Shown here one piece after another: positions 25,687 to 34,458 of a DNA stretch of 64,000 bases. Within the stretch, counting starts at the first letter, position 1, and each line of letters opens with the position of its first letter. The DNA is from Streptomyces venezuelae (GTDB lineage Bacteria; Actinomycetota; Actinomycetes; Streptomycetales; Streptomycetaceae): NCBI RefSeq assembly GCF_008642335.1, contig NZ_CP029191.1, positions 5,332,001 to 5,396,000 of the forward strand. The letters run 5' to 3'. The translations under genes were made by a program, and so were the position numbers. The notes beneath the pieces are model-generated. The model had not been told where the DNA came from, made no database searches, and saw only the letters and a list, made by a program, of their open reading frames with translations.

Positions 25687-25693
25687 CTGAAGA

Positions 25694-25730
25694 TCGAGGG
25701 CCGGAAATCCATTGGGTTTCCGGCCCTCGA
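25694..25730. terminator. Bidirectional terminator between tRNA-fMet copy 2 and the ABC operon
   Basis: TCGAGGGCCGGAAA (25694-25707) and TTTCCGGCCCTCGA (25717-25730) form a 14-bp stem. TTCATTT follows on the plus strand, serving the tRNA. On the minus strand it lies upstream of no gene but directly after the ABC operon stop. Confidence 0.8.
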
Positions 25731-25731
25731 T

Positions 25732-26892
25732 TCATTTATGGCCCACCGCCTCCTCGTACAGCTCGCGGTCCACCGCCTTCCTCTCCGGCACCTTGTCGCC
25801 CTTCGAGACGCCCGCCGCGCGGTACGCGTCCTGCAGACGGTCCGTCGTCCCCGCGCGGATCTCCCAGTCCATGCGGAGCGACGGCGTGGCGAGCAGGACC
25901 TCCTTGTCCGTGCTGAGCAGCTTGGCGAGCTCCGTGGCGAAGGCCTTGTCGGCCTTGTAGTCGCCCGCGAAGTACGTGTTCACCGTCCGGATGTACGCGC
26001 GCAGCAGCGCCACCCCCGCGTCCGGGTCCTTCTTCAGGAGGTTGGGTCCGAAGAGGAGGCCGCCGAGCGGTTCGGCCTGCGGCTGGCCGCCCAGGAACGC
26101 GAACCGTTCGTCGCCGTCGACCTTGCGCCATACGGGGTCGAGGAGCCAGGCGGCGTCGGTGCCGCCGTTCTGGAGCGCGGTGAGGACGTCCGCCGAGCCG
26201 AGCTGCTGGAACTTGATCTCGTCGAGCCCGCCGCCGTGCTTGTCGAGCGCCTTGCCCATGGGATACGCGATGACGGACCCCTTGCCGATCATCGTGCCGA
26301 GGGTGCGGCCCGCCATGGGGACGTGATCCGCGGTCTCGTCCTCCTTCAGGCGTACCCAGAGGCCGCTCTTGGAGCGGGGGTCGGGGGAGAAGTTGCCGGC
26401 CGTCCACTTGATGTCGAACCCGCTGGTGATGCCGTTCATGACGGCCGCTTCCGGGGCGGCCCACTGGGCGTCGATGTCGCCCTTCGCGAGGAGGGGGAGC
26501 GCGTCGGGGGTGGGCAGGACCTTCAGGGCGACGTTGAGGCCCTCCTTCTTGAACTCCCCCTTTTCGACGGCCATCTGGAGGGGTGCCACGTACTCGGCGC
26601 TCAGGGTGCCGGTGGCGATCGTGATGTCCCGCTTCTTGGGGAGCGGTTTCGGGGCGGGGGCGCCGGAGGCGCAGCGGGCCGGTCTGCGGTCAGGGGCGAG
26701 ATCGGCGGGGTCGGTCCAGCTGCCCTTGCCGCAGCCCGCCACCGGGCCGACGGCGCGGGGCTTCGCGGGCCCGGCGGGCGGTGGCGCGTCGTCCTCCTTC
26801 GCGCAGGCCGCCGCCGCGAGCAGCGAGCCCGCCACGAGGAGCGCGAGGGCGGTGGTACGGGTAGGGGCGCTGGTACACGTACGGGTACGCAT
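25732..26892 (-). CDS. ABC transporter substrate-binding lipoprotein (SsuA/TauA/NMT1-like)
   Basis: A 386-residue periplasmic-binding-type lipoprotein. A Lys/Arg-poor N-terminus MRTRTCTSAPTRTTALALLV leads to a lipobox-like LLAAAAC with Cys at ~29. After a Pro/Ala linker comes the NMT1/SsuA fold (ITIATGTLSAEYVAPLQMAVEKGEFKKEGL). It delivers an aliphatic sulfonate, nitrate, taurine or thiamine-precursor-like ligand to the coupled permease. The exact ligand is unclear. ATG 26892 follows GGGAGG four bases upstream. It is the last gene of a three-gene operon ATPase-permease-binding protein. Confidence 0.85.
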   Translation of the reverse strand: MRTRTCTSAPTRTTALALLVAGSLLAAAACAKEDDAPPPAGPAKPRAVGPVAGCGKGSWTDPADLAPDRRPARCASGAPAPKPLPKKRDITIATGTLSAEYVAPLQMAVEKGEFKKEGLNVALKVLPTPDALPLLAKGDIDAQWAAPEAAVMNGITSGFDIKWTAGNFSPDPRSKSGLWVRLKEDETADHVPMAGRTLGTMIGKGSVIAYPMGKALDKHGGGLDEIKFQQLGSADVLTALQNGGTDAAWLLDPVWRKVDGDERFAFLGGQPQAEPLGGLLFGPNLLKKDPDAGVALLRAYIRTVNTYFAGDYKADKAFATELAKLLSTDKEVLLATPSLRMDWEIRAGTTDRLQDAYRAAGVSKGDKVPERKAVDRELYEEAVGHK

Positions 26893-26915
26893 GGAGCCTC
26901 CCGGGGGCAGCTTGG

Positions 26916-27785
26916 TCACGACTGGCTCCGGCCCCGGTCGCGCGGGGCCCACGGTGTGAGCAGCCGGCCCGCGATCCGCACCAGCTCGGAGAAGACGACG
27001 CCGAGGGCGGCGACACAGACGATGCCGACGAACATCACGTCGTTCTGGAAGAGCGCCCGCGAGTCGAAGATGAGGTGCCCGAGGCCGTCGGCCGCCGCGA
27101 TCTGCTCCGAGGCGACGATCACGAGGACCGCGACCCCTGCGGCGATCCGCGCGCCGACCAGCACCGCGGGCAGGGACGCGGGCAGCAGGACATGGCGGAA
27201 CATCTGCCAGGGCGAGGCGCCGAAGACCTGCCCGGCGTCGCGGTGCCCGGACGGGACGGCCAGGACCGCCGCCATCGTCGAGATCCAGACGAAGAAGAAG
27301 ACGGTCGCGGCGACGAGCGCGATCTGCGGGCCCTCGCCGAGGCCGAACATGTTGAGGAAGACGGGCAGCAGAGCCAGCTTGGGCACGACGTACAGCGCGT
27401 CGAGCGTGGGTTCCAGAGCGGCCCGTACGACGGACAGGGAGCCCATCAGGAGGCCGAGCGCGTACCCGGCGGCCGTCCCGATCGCGTACCCCGCGAGGAC
27501 GCGCTTGAGCGTGGCCCAGACGTCCGGCCACAGCTCACCGTCGGCGGCGCGGTGCCAGCCGTCCTCCAGGATCGTCTGCGGCGCGGGGTAGACGCGGTCG
27601 TCGATCCAGCCGCGGACGGCGGCCAGCTGCCACAGCAGGATCAGGGCGGCGGGCACGCCCACGGCGAGGGACAGCTCCAGGGCGCGGCGGCGGCGATGGG
27701 TGCGGACTGGGTGCAGCTCCTGGGGGCCGGGACGCCGCACCAGGAGGCTTTCGTCCCCGGGCGCCTTCTCCGTGACGGCGCTCAT
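26916..27785 (-). CDS. ABC transporter permease (SsuC/TauC-like)
   Basis: A 289-residue inner-membrane permease with ~6 transmembrane helices. The BPD_transp_1 EAA-like loop is visible as DAGQVFGASPWQMFRHVLLPASLPAVLVG. ATG 27785 overlaps the ATPase stop by ATGA, so translation is coupled. The binding-protein gene follows 23 bases later. The family transports sulfonates, nitrate or thiamine precursors. Confidence 0.88.
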   Translation of the reverse strand: MSAVTEKAPGDESLLVRRPGPQELHPVRTHRRRRALELSLAVGVPAALILLWQLAAVRGWIDDRVYPAPQTILEDGWHRAADGELWPDVWATLKRVLAGYAIGTAAGYALGLLMGSLSVVRAALEPTLDALYVVPKLALLPVFLNMFGLGEGPQIALVAATVFFFVWISTMAAVLAVPSGHRDAGQVFGASPWQMFRHVLLPASLPAVLVGARIAAGVAVLVIVASEQIAAADGLGHLIFDSRALFQNDVMFVGIVCVAALGVVFSELVRIAGRLLTPWAPRDRGRSQS

Positions 27786-28576
27786 GCGGCCGCCCTGACG
27801 CCGACCTCGCCCCGCAACAGCTCCCACAGCTCGCTCTTGAGCGCGGTGAACTCCGGCGCGGAGCGCACCGCGCCCGTGCGGGGGCGGGCGAAGGGAGGGC
27901 GTCGCTCGGCGATGACGCGTCCCGGCCTGGCCGACATCACCAGGACACGGTCGCCGAGAACGATCGCCTCTTCGAGGCTGTGGGTGATGAAAAGAGTGGT
28001 GGTTTCCGTGGTCTGCGTGAGGGCCAGCAGCTCATCCTGAAGGATGGTGCGGAGCTGGGCGTCGAGGGCCGCGAAGGGCTCATCCATGAGGAGGATCTCG
28101 GGCTCCACCGCCAGGGCGCGGGCGATGGCGACGCGCTGGCGCATGCCGCCGGAGAGGGCGGCGGGGTAGGCGTCGGCGAAGTCGGCGAGGCCCATGCGGG
28201 TCAGCCACCGGGTGGCGCGGGCGTTCGCCTCGCGGCGCGGGACCTTCTGGATGTCGAGGCCGAAACGTACGTTGGCCCGCACCGTCTTCCAGTCGTAGAT
28301 GCCGTAGTCCTGGAAGATCATGGCGACCGGCCGCCGGGCGGACGTGCGGATGCTCAGCTCGCCGGAGCTGGGCCGCAGCAGCCCCGCGGCGATGCGCAGC
28401 AGGGTCGACTTGCCGCACCCCGAGGGGCCGACGACACAGGTGAACTCGCCGGGGGCGATGTCCAGGTCGACGGGGCCGAGCGCGTGCACCGCTCGGGCGG
28501 CCCGGCCGAAGGTTCTGGTCACCGCGCGGGCGCGCAGTTTGGGTGGTGAGGGAGGTGACGGGTGCGGATCTTCCAC
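27782..28576 (-). CDS. ABC transporter ATP-binding protein (SsuB/TauB-like)
   Basis: A 264-residue ATPase. Walker A GPSGCGKST is near 50-58, the Q-loop is in IFQDYG, the signature is LSGGMRQR, Walker B is LLMDEPFAALD, and the H-loop is FITHSLEEA. It powers the coupled permease. GTG 28576 has AAGGAG five bases upstream. The 136 bases between it and catR hold only the catR terminator and this gene's promoter region. No specific operator was recognised. Confidence 0.9.
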   Translation of the reverse strand: MEDPHPSPPSPPKLRARAVTRTFGRAARAVHALGPVDLDIAPGEFTCVVGPSGCGKSTLLRIAAGLLRPSSGELSIRTSARRPVAMIFQDYGIYDWKTVRANVRFGLDIQKVPRREANARATRWLTRMGLADFADAYPAALSGGMRQRVAIARALAVEPEILLMDEPFAALDAQLRTILQDELLALTQTTETTTLFITHSLEEAIVLGDRVLVMSARPGRVIAERRPPFARPRTGAVRSAPEFTALKSELWELLRGEVGVRAAA

Positions 28577-28658
28577 GGCTTCTCCTTGCGGAGGGCAGGC
28601 GGATGTCGGGCGCCGCAGAGAATATGACGGGCCGTCAGATCTTGGAAGGGGTACGCCG

Positions 28659-28692
28659 AAGGGCCCGGCGCCGAGGACGGTGCCGGGCCCTT
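28659..28692 (-). terminator. Terminator after catR
   Basis: AAGGGCCCGGC (28659-28669) and GCCGGGCCCTT (28682-28692) form an 11-bp stem 21 bases beyond the catR stop. Confidence 0.75.
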
Positions 28693-28712
28693 ACAGGCGT
28701 ACGGAAAACGGG

Positions 28713-29129
28713 TTACGCGCCCGAGCAGTTGGGGCAGACCCCGCGGTACGTGACCTCGACGTCCTCGATCGTGAAGCCGAAGCGCTCCGAGTCGGGGAGG
28801 CTGGTCAGGGGGTTGCCCGTCGGGTGCACGTCACGGATCGCGCCGCAGCGGGCGCAGACCAGGTGCTGGTGGGGGCGGTGCGCGTTCGGGTCGTACCGCT
28901 TCGCGCGGCGGTCCGTCGAGACCTCGAGGATCTCGCCGAGGGTCACCAGCTCGCCCAGCGTGTTGTAGACGGTCGCCCGGGAGATCTCGGGCAGCTTGTC
29001 CGCGGCGCGGGCATGCACTTCGTCCGCCGTGAGGTGGACGTGGTCCCCGTCGAGGACCTCGGCCACGACGCGCCGCTGCGCCGTCATGCGCCAACCGCGT
29101 CCGCGCAGTCGTTCCAACAGGTCACTCAT
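28713..29129 (-). CDS. catR: Fur-family peroxide regulator CatR (PerR-like)
   Basis: A 138-residue Fur/PerR protein. The winged helix includes SRATVYNTLGEL (~50-61). The regulatory metal site includes RYDPNAHRPHQHLV (~78-91). Structural zinc is bound by C92/C95 and C132/C135 (VCARCG, VCPNC). In Streptomyces, CatR represses the divergent monofunctional catalase gene and itself, and is inactivated by peroxide. The divergent catalase and the palindrome inside its promoter support this assignment. Confidence 0.92.
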   Translation of the reverse strand: MSDLLERLRGRGWRMTAQRRVVAEVLDGDHVHLTADEVHARAADKLPEISRATVYNTLGELVTLGEILEVSTDRRAKRYDPNAHRPHQHLVCARCGAIRDVHPTGNPLTSLPDSERFGFTIEDVEVTYRGVCPNCSGA

Positions 29130-29189
29130 GAAGCCAGCCTAACAGGCAGGGGACCTAAATCCCGAACGGGTGTGACTTTGGATTCTCGC

Positions 29190-29217
29190 TTGACTTAGAC
29201 AAAGTCTATCGTAGGAT
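29190..29217 (+). promoter_or_regulatory. catA promoter with CatR operator in its spacer
   Basis: -35 TTGACT (29190-29195), 16 bases, -10 TAGGAT (29212-29217). The spacer contains TAGAC-AAA-GTCTA (29196-29208), a Fur/PerR-type inverted repeat. Repressor binding there would block RNA polymerase directly and could also control catR. Confidence 0.8.
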
Positions 29218-29295
29218 CGAGTACGGCGAGGCCGACGGCACGCCATGGGCAGCACGCCAAGGACAGGACTTGCAGGTATGACGCAGGAGGCGCAC

Positions 29296-30747
29296 GTGAC
29301 GCAGGGACCGCTCACCACGGAGGCCGGCGCGCCGGTCGCCGACAACCAGAACAGTGAGACCGCGGGTCTCGGCGGCCCGGTCCTCGTGCAGGACCAGCTG
29401 CTGCTCGAGAAGCTCGCGCACTTCAACCGCGAGCGGATCCCGGAGCGTGTGGTGCACGCCCGCGGCGCCGGTGCGTACGGCACCTTCACGCTCACCCGTG
29501 ACGTCTCGCAGTGGACGCGCGCCAAGTTCCTCTCCGAGGTCGGCAAGCAGACCGAGACGTTCCTGCGCTTCTCCACCGTGGCCGGCAACCTCGGCGCGGC
29601 CGACGCGGTGCGTGACCCGCGTGGCTGGGCGCTGAAGTTCTACACGGAAGAGGGCAACTACGACCTCGTCGGCAACAACACCCCGGTCTTCTTCATCCGG
29701 GACGCCATCAAGTTCCCCGACTTCATCCACACCCAGAAGCGCGACCCCTACACGGGCTCGCAGGAGGCGGACAACGTCTGGGACTTCTGGGGCCTCAGCC
29801 CGGAGAGCACCCACCAGGTGACCTGGCTCTTCGGCGACCGCGGCATCCCCGCCTCGTACCGCCACATGGACGGCTTCGGCTCGCACACGTTCCAGTGGAA
29901 CAACGAGGCCGGCGAGGTCTTCTGGGTCAAGTACCACTTCAAGACCGACCAGGGCATCAAGAACCTCACCCAGGACGAGGCCAACAAGCTCGCAGGTGAG
30001 GACCCCGACTCCCACCAGCGCGACCTGCGCGAGGCCATCGAGCGCGGCGAGTTCCCGACCTGGTCCGTGCAGGTGCAGATCATGCCGGCGGCGGAGGCGG
30101 CCACCTACCGCTTCAACCCGTTCGACCTCACCAAGGTGTGGCCGCACGCGGACTACCCGCCGATCGAGATCGGCAAGCTGGAGCTCAACCGCAACCCGGA
30201 GAACGTCTTCGCCGAGGTCGAGCAGTCCATCTTCAGCCCCGCCCACTTCGTGCCGGGCATCGGTCCGTCCCCGGACAAGATGCTCCAGGGCCGTCTCTTC
30301 GCGTACGGCGACGCCCACCGCTACCGCGTCGGCATCAACGCCGACCACCTGCCGGTGAACCGTCCGCACGCCACCGAGGCGCGCACCCACTCCCGTGACG
30401 GCTTCCTGTACGACGGCCGCCACAAGGGCGCGAAGAACTACGAGCCGAACAGCTTCGGCGGCCCGTTCCAGACGGACCGCGCGCTGTGGCAGCCCGTGCC
30501 CGTCACCGGCGCCACCGGCAACCACGAGACGCCGCGGCACGCCGAGGACAACGACTTCGTGCAGGCGGGCAATCTCTACCGCCTGATGTCCGAGGACGAG
30601 AAGGGCCGCCTGATCGACAACCTGTCGGGCTTCCTGGCCAAGGTCTCGCGCGAGGACATCGTCGACCGCGCGGTCAACAACTTCCGTCAGGCCGACGGAG
30701 ACTTCGGCAAGCGGCTGGAGGCCGCGGTCCAGGCCCTGCGCGGCTGA
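29296..30747 (+). CDS. catA: Monofunctional heme catalase
   Basis: A 483-residue small-subunit clade catalase that degrades hydrogen peroxide. The distal His is in [12 protein letters not shown], Asn and Ser of the active site are in [12 protein letters not shown], and the heme-ligating Tyr is in [12 protein letters not shown]. Length is typical of the family. GTG 29296 is chosen because AGGAGG lies five bases upstream and homology begins MTQGPLTT. An in-frame ATG at 29278 has no ribosome site. It is divergent from catR and repressed by it in known Streptomyces. Confidence 0.94.
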   Translation: MTQGPLTTEAGAPVADNQNSETAGLGGPVLVQDQLLLEKLAHFNRERIPERVVHARGAGAYGTFTLTRDVSQWTRAKFLSEVGKQTETFLRFSTVAGNLGAADAVRDPRGWALKFYTEEGNYDLVGNNTPVFFIRDAIKFPDFIHTQKRDPYTGSQEADNVWDFWGLSPESTHQVTWLFGDRGIPASYRHMDGFGSHTFQWNNEAGEVFWVKYHFKTDQGIKNLTQDEANKLAGEDPDSHQRDLREAIERGEFPTWSVQVQIMPAAEAATYRFNPFDLTKVWPHADYPPIEIGKLELNRNPENVFAEVEQSIFSPAHFVPGIGPSPDKMLQGRLFAYGDAHRYRVGINADHLPVNRPHATEARTHSRDGFLYDGRHKGAKNYEPNSFGGPFQTDRALWQPVPVTGATGNHETPRHAEDNDFVQAGNLYRLMSEDEKGRLIDNLSGFLAKVSREDIVDRAVNNFRQADGDFGKRLEAAVQALRG

Positions 30748-30772
30748 CCAGTACCACTTGTCGTGGAAAGAC

Positions 30773-30805
30773 GGCGGGCCGGTTCCCTTCGGGGGCCGGC
30801 CCGCC
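30773..30805. terminator. Terminator between catA and the CBS gene
   Basis: GGCGGGCCGG (30773-30782) and CCGGCCCGCC (30796-30805) form a 10-bp stem between the two convergent genes. Confidence 0.75.
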
Positions 30806-30814
30806 GCCGTGTTA

Positions 30815-31216
30815 TCAGCCCGTCAACTGCGCCGACGCGCGCCGGTCGGGCGCCCAGCAGCGGATGATGTCGCGCACCGAGACGATGCCCGTGGGCTCGT
30901 TCCCGTCCATGACGATGAGATGCCGGAAGCCGCCGTGCGCCATCGCGTCCGCCGCTTCCTCCAGGGTCCACGCCGGGGTGGCGAAGACGACTTCGGTCGT
31001 GGTGTGGGTGCCGGCGATCTCGCTGTCCGGGCTCTGGCCGAGGGCGAGCGAGTTGAGGACGTCGCGCTCGGTCAGGATGCCGAGTCCGTAGGTGTCGGGG
31101 TCCAGGACGACAGCCGCTCCGACGTGGCGCGCTGACATCAGCCTGGCCGCCTGGCGCAGGGTGTGGGTGGGGCCGATGGTCAGGACCACCGTGCTCATGG
31201 CGTCGCGGACGAGCAT
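30815..31216 (-). CDS. CBS-pair domain protein
   Basis: A 133-residue protein consisting of two CBS motifs (MSTVVLTIGPTHTLRQAARLM and TPAWTLEEAADAMAHGG, each followed by the VLTERDVLN- or VSVRDIIR-type helix). CBS pairs bind adenosyl nucleotides and act as sensors or regulators. It has no attached effector domain, so it may regulate in trans. A long Shine-Dalgarno, AAGGAGGTGG, precedes the ATG by ~9 bases. Upstream (31,297-31,312) is a tandem repeat of TCACAAGT. Its role is unknown. Confidence 0.88.
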   Translation of the reverse strand: MLVRDAMSTVVLTIGPTHTLRQAARLMSARHVGAAVVLDPDTYGLGILTERDVLNSLALGQSPDSEIAGTHTTTEVVFATPAWTLEEAADAMAHGGFRHLIVMDGNEPTGIVSVRDIIRCWAPDRRASAQLTG

Positions 31217-31396
31217 GGGCGTGAGCCACCTCCTTGGTGGAACCGAGGCCTCCTGGTGGGCGAAGGATTGCCTCCGCTACCTGCTGGAGAACGGTTTCAC
31301 AAGTTCACAAGTGGGGGGACTCATAGAGTCGCAGCCCGGTGGGAGGGCAGCAAGGGGCCGGACGGGGTGAGTTGGCGGAGCCGGTCGCGGGGCGGT

Positions 31397-32197
31397 TCAG
31401 TACCGCTGGTTGAGATAGCCGAGCAGCTCGTCGTGGAGCAGGCCGTTCGACGCCGCCGCGTTGCCGCTGTGGGGGCCCGGCCTGCCGTCGAGACCGGTGA
31501 AGGTGCCGCCCGCCTCCGTCACCACGATCGCGGTCGCCGCCATGTCCCAGAGCGAGAGCTCCGGCTCCGCGCAGAGGTCGACCGAGCCCTCGGCGACCAT
31601 CATGTACGGCCAGAAGTCGCCGTATCCGCGCGTGCGCCACACCGACCTCGTGAGGTCCAGGAAGCCGTCGAGGCGGCCCTGCTCCTCCCAGCCGGACAGC
31701 GAGGAGTACGCCAGCGAGGCATCCCCGAGCTGCGCGACCTTGGAGACCTGCAGCCGCGTCGCCGAGGTGAGGGACCGGCCCGTGTAGGCGCCGCCGCCCT
31801 TCGCGGCCCACCAGCGGCGGCCGAGCGCGGGCGCCGAGACGACCCCGACCACCGGCTGGTAGCCGCCCTCGCCGGCTTCCGTCAGGGCGATCAGGGTGGC
31901 CCACACCGGGACGCCGCGCACGTAGTTCTTGGTGCCGTCGATCGGGTCGACCACCCAGCGGCGCGGCCCGGTGCCCTCGACGCCGTACTCCTCGCCGAGG
32001 ATCGCGTCGCGCGGCCTGGCCCGCTGGAGATGGCCACGGATCAGCTCCTCGGCGGCCTTGTCGGCCTCGCTCACCGGCGTCATGTCCGGCTTGGTCTCGA
32101 CCTTCAGGTCGAGGGCCTTGAACCGGTCCATGGTCGCGGCGTCGGCGGCGTCCGCGAGGACGTGGGCGAGACGCAGGTCATCGTGGTAGTCGGGCAT
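31397..32197 (-). CDS. hisN: Histidinol-phosphatase HisN (inositol monophosphatase family)
   Basis: A 266-residue Mg-dependent phosphatase. Metal motifs are GEEYG (~70), [15 protein letters not shown] (DPIDGT, ~85-97) and the C-terminal [15 protein letters not shown]. The family includes inositol monophosphatase. The HisN assignment rests on overall similarity to actinobacterial histidinol-phosphatases and is slightly uncertain. ATG 32197 lacks a Shine-Dalgarno and may be leaderless. It is divergent from the TetR gene, with 149 bases between them. Confidence 0.82.
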   Translation of the reverse strand: MPDYHDDLRLAHVLADAADAATMDRFKALDLKVETKPDMTPVSEADKAAEELIRGHLQRARPRDAILGEEYGVEGTGPRRWVVDPIDGTKNYVRGVPVWATLIALTEAGEGGYQPVVGVVSAPALGRRWWAAKGGGAYTGRSLTSATRLQVSKVAQLGDASLAYSSLSGWEEQGRLDGFLDLTRSVWRTRGYGDFWPYMMVAEGSVDLCAEPELSLWDMAATAIVVTEAGGTFTGLDGRPGPHSGNAAASNGLLHDELLGYLNQRY

Positions 32198-32346
32198 GGG
32201 TGAACAGTATCGATCTCGATCGGCACGATCCACAGGGCCGTGTCGCGGACGCCGTGCACCCGCTGCCGAGCTGTTGCCGGGACTATTGACAGTGCCGCCG
32301 AGCGCGTCAACTCTGGCACGGGAGCCGCTCTGACCCGGAGGCGACG

Positions 32347-32952
32347 ATGCCTGCAGCACGGGAATCCTTACTGGACGCGGCGTACACAGCGCTCGCGCGA
32401 CGGCCGTGGCCCGGTGTCCGCATGGTCGATGTGGCGGCCGCCGCCGGGGTGTCCCGGCAGACCCTCTACAACGAGTTCGGCAGCAAGGACGGCCTCGCCC
32501 GTGCCCTGTTGCGGCGCGAGACGGACGGCTATCTGCACGGCGTCGAACGCGCACTCGCCGAGGAGCGCGAACCCGCCGACCGCCTCGCCGCCGTCGCCGC
32601 GTGGACCGTGGGCGCCGCCCGCACCAACGTGCTCGTCCGCGCCGCCCTCACCGGCTGCTGGAGCGAGCGCCTTCCCGCGCCGAGCCGCGCCGCCGGATCG
32701 ACCTCGTCCGTGCCCGCGCAGCGCCGCGCGGACGCCGGAGTGCCCTCGTCCGGAGAGCTGCTCGCCCTCGTACGGGACCGCACGGTCCTCGCGCTCGGCG
32801 GCCGCGGCCGCGTCAGGGACCCCGACCTCGCCCGCGCCTGTGAGAGCGCCGTCCGCCTCGCCCTGTCCTACGTCGTCGCGCCCGCCGGAAACGACGACGA
32901 CCCCGCGGAAGTGGTCCGCGGGGCCATCGGGCGCTGGGTGGCGGCCAAGTAG
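32347..32952 (+). CDS. TetR family regulator containing a TTA (bldA) codon
   Basis: A 201-residue TetR protein. The helix-turn-helix is [28 protein letters not shown] (~27-54). The ligand domain is divergent and unassigned. Codon 8 is TTA (32368-32370), the rare leucine codon read by the developmental tRNA bldA, so translation is probably limited to late growth. GGAGG lies five bases before ATG. A TTGACA (32286-32291) may be its -35. It converges on the SMR pump gene, a plausible but unproven target. Confidence 0.88.
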   Translation: MPAARESLLDAAYTALARRPWPGVRMVDVAAAAGVSRQTLYNEFGSKDGLARALLRRETDGYLHGVERALAEEREPADRLAAVAAWTVGAARTNVLVRAALTGCWSERLPAPSRAAGSTSSVPAQRRADAGVPSSGELLALVRDRTVLALGGRGRVRDPDLARACESAVRLALSYVVAPAGNDDDPAEVVRGAIGRWVAAK

Positions 32953-32969
32953 GCGCGAGGCGTACGCGC

Positions 32970-33293
32970 TCAGTGCGCCGAGCCCGACAGCTGCAGGCCG
33001 ATCACGCCGATGATGACGAAGGAGATCGAGACGATCTTCAGCGTGGAGACCAGGTCGCCGAGGAAGATCATCCCGTAGATGGCCGTGCCCGCGGCGCCGA
33101 TGCCCGTCCAGACCGCGTACGCCGGACCCACGTCCAGCTTCCGCAGCGCGAGCGTCAGCAGACCGAAACTGCCCAGGGCGAAGCAGGCGAACGCGATCGT
33201 GGGCCAGAGCCGGGTGAAGCCGTGCGACAGCTTGAGACAGACCGCGAAGCCGGTCTCGAGGATCCCCGCGACGATGACCAGCAGCCACGCCAT
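32970..33293 (-). CDS. SMR family transporter, Gdx/SugE-type
   Basis: A 107-residue small multidrug-resistance protein with four transmembrane helices. The essential Glu is E13 in GILETGFAV. The SugE/Gdx subtype is suggested by LKLSHGFTR and AYAVWTGIGA. Gdx proteins export guanidinium in exchange for protons, working as dual-topology dimers. GGAGG lies seven bases before ATG 33293. I searched the ~130 bases upstream for guanidine riboswitches and saw no convincing match. It is convergent with the TetR gene. Confidence 0.88.
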   Translation of the reverse strand: MAWLLVIVAGILETGFAVCLKLSHGFTRLWPTIAFACFALGSFGLLTLALRKLDVGPAYAVWTGIGAAGTAIYGMIFLGDLVSTLKIVSISFVIIGVIGLQLSGSAH

Positions 33294-33430
33294 GTCCTTG
33301 CCTCCCGTACTCGTCCGTGTCCCGAGGCCGCTTCGTCTGGCTTGAATCCGGCTTGGTGCGATTATGCATTTACCTTTGCCGTCCGCGGCGCAAACCCGAC
33401 GAGCCGCCGAGCCGCCGAGACGCGGGGAGG

Positions 33431-34441
33431 TCAGTCGCCCTCGCGCCGCTCCCGCGTGGCGAGCAGCCTGCGCAGGGAGTAGAGGCGGGCCGGATCCGCG
33501 TGCCCGTCGGCCACCCATGCGTCCAGGGCGCAGTCCTTCTCGTCGTGGCTGCAGCCGCGCGGGCACTCCGCCGTCCCCGGCTCCAGATCGGGGAAGGCGA
33601 GGATGACGCGCGACGGGTCGACGTGGTTGAGGCCGAACGATCGCACTCCGGGAGTGTCGATCACCCAGCCGTCGGAGCCCTCGAGGGGGAGCGCGAGGGC
33701 GGAGGTGGTCGTGTGCCTGCCGCGGCCCGTGACCGCGTTGACGTGCCCCGTCGTGCGCCGCCGCTCCTGCGGGACCAGCGCGTTGACGAGCGTCGTCTTG
33801 CCGACCCCGGAGTGCCCGACGAAGGCGGTGACCTTGCCGTCGAGCAGTTCGTGGACGCGCGCGAGCTCCGCGCCGTCGGTGAACTCCTCGCGGCTGGTGA
33901 CGACATAGGGGATGTCGAGGGAGGCGTACGTCTCCAGGATCTTGTCGGCGGGGGCCAGGTCCGACTTGGTGAGCACGAGGATCGGCTCAAGACCGCCGTC
34001 GTACGCCGCCACCACGCACCGGTCGATCAGGCGCGGCCGCGGCTCGGGGTCGGCGAGTGCCGTGACGATAGCCAGCTGGTCGGCGTTGGCGACGACCACC
34101 CGCTCGTACGGGTCGTCGTCGTCCGCGGTGCGCCGCAGGACGGAGGTGCGCTCCGCGATCCGCACGATCCGCGCGAGCGTGTCCTTCTTGCCGGAGAGAT
34201 CCCCGACGACCGCGACCCTGTCACCCACCACGGCGGCCTTGCGGCCCAGCTCGCGGGCCTTCATCGCCATCACGATGCGATCGTCGACCAGGACGGTGAG
34301 CCGGCCGCGGTCGACGGTGAGGACCATGCCCTCGGCCGCGTCCTCGTGCTTGGGCCTGATGTGGGTGCGGGGGCGGTTGCCCTTGCGGTTGGGGCGGACG
34401 CGGATGTCGTCCTCGTCGGGGTTCTTGCCGTAGCGGCGCAT
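33431..34441 (-). CDS. rsgA: Ribosome small-subunit-dependent GTPase RsgA
   Basis: A 336-residue circularly permuted GTPase that matures the 30S subunit. G4 TKSD (158-161) precedes G1 GHSGVGKTT (209-217) and G3 DTPG (262-265). An N-terminal OB fold lies at ~35-100. C-terminal zinc ligands are C293, C297, H299 and C304. It starts 17 bases after the aroA stop, so they form one operon with aroA and probably the upstream M50 gene. Confidence 0.94.
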   Translation of the reverse strand: MRRYGKNPDEDDIRVRPNRKGNRPRTHIRPKHEDAAEGMVLTVDRGRLTVLVDDRIVMAMKARELGRKAAVVGDRVAVVGDLSGKKDTLARIVRIAERTSVLRRTADDDDPYERVVVANADQLAIVTALADPEPRPRLIDRCVVAAYDGGLEPILVLTKSDLAPADKILETYASLDIPYVVTSREEFTDGAELARVHELLDGKVTAFVGHSGVGKTTLVNALVPQERRRTTGHVNAVTGRGRHTTTSALALPLEGSDGWVIDTPGVRSFGLNHVDPSRVILAFPDLEPGTAECPRGCSHDEKDCALDAWVADGHADPARLYSLRRLLATRERREGD

Positions 34442-34458
34442 GGTTCTCGATCCGCCCG

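Noticed and set aside
33294..33420. Possible guanidine riboswitch upstream of the Gdx-type SMR gene
   Set aside because: A GGACGAG and AAGGAC stretch resemble guanidine-III fragments, but the conserved core and pairing are not present.
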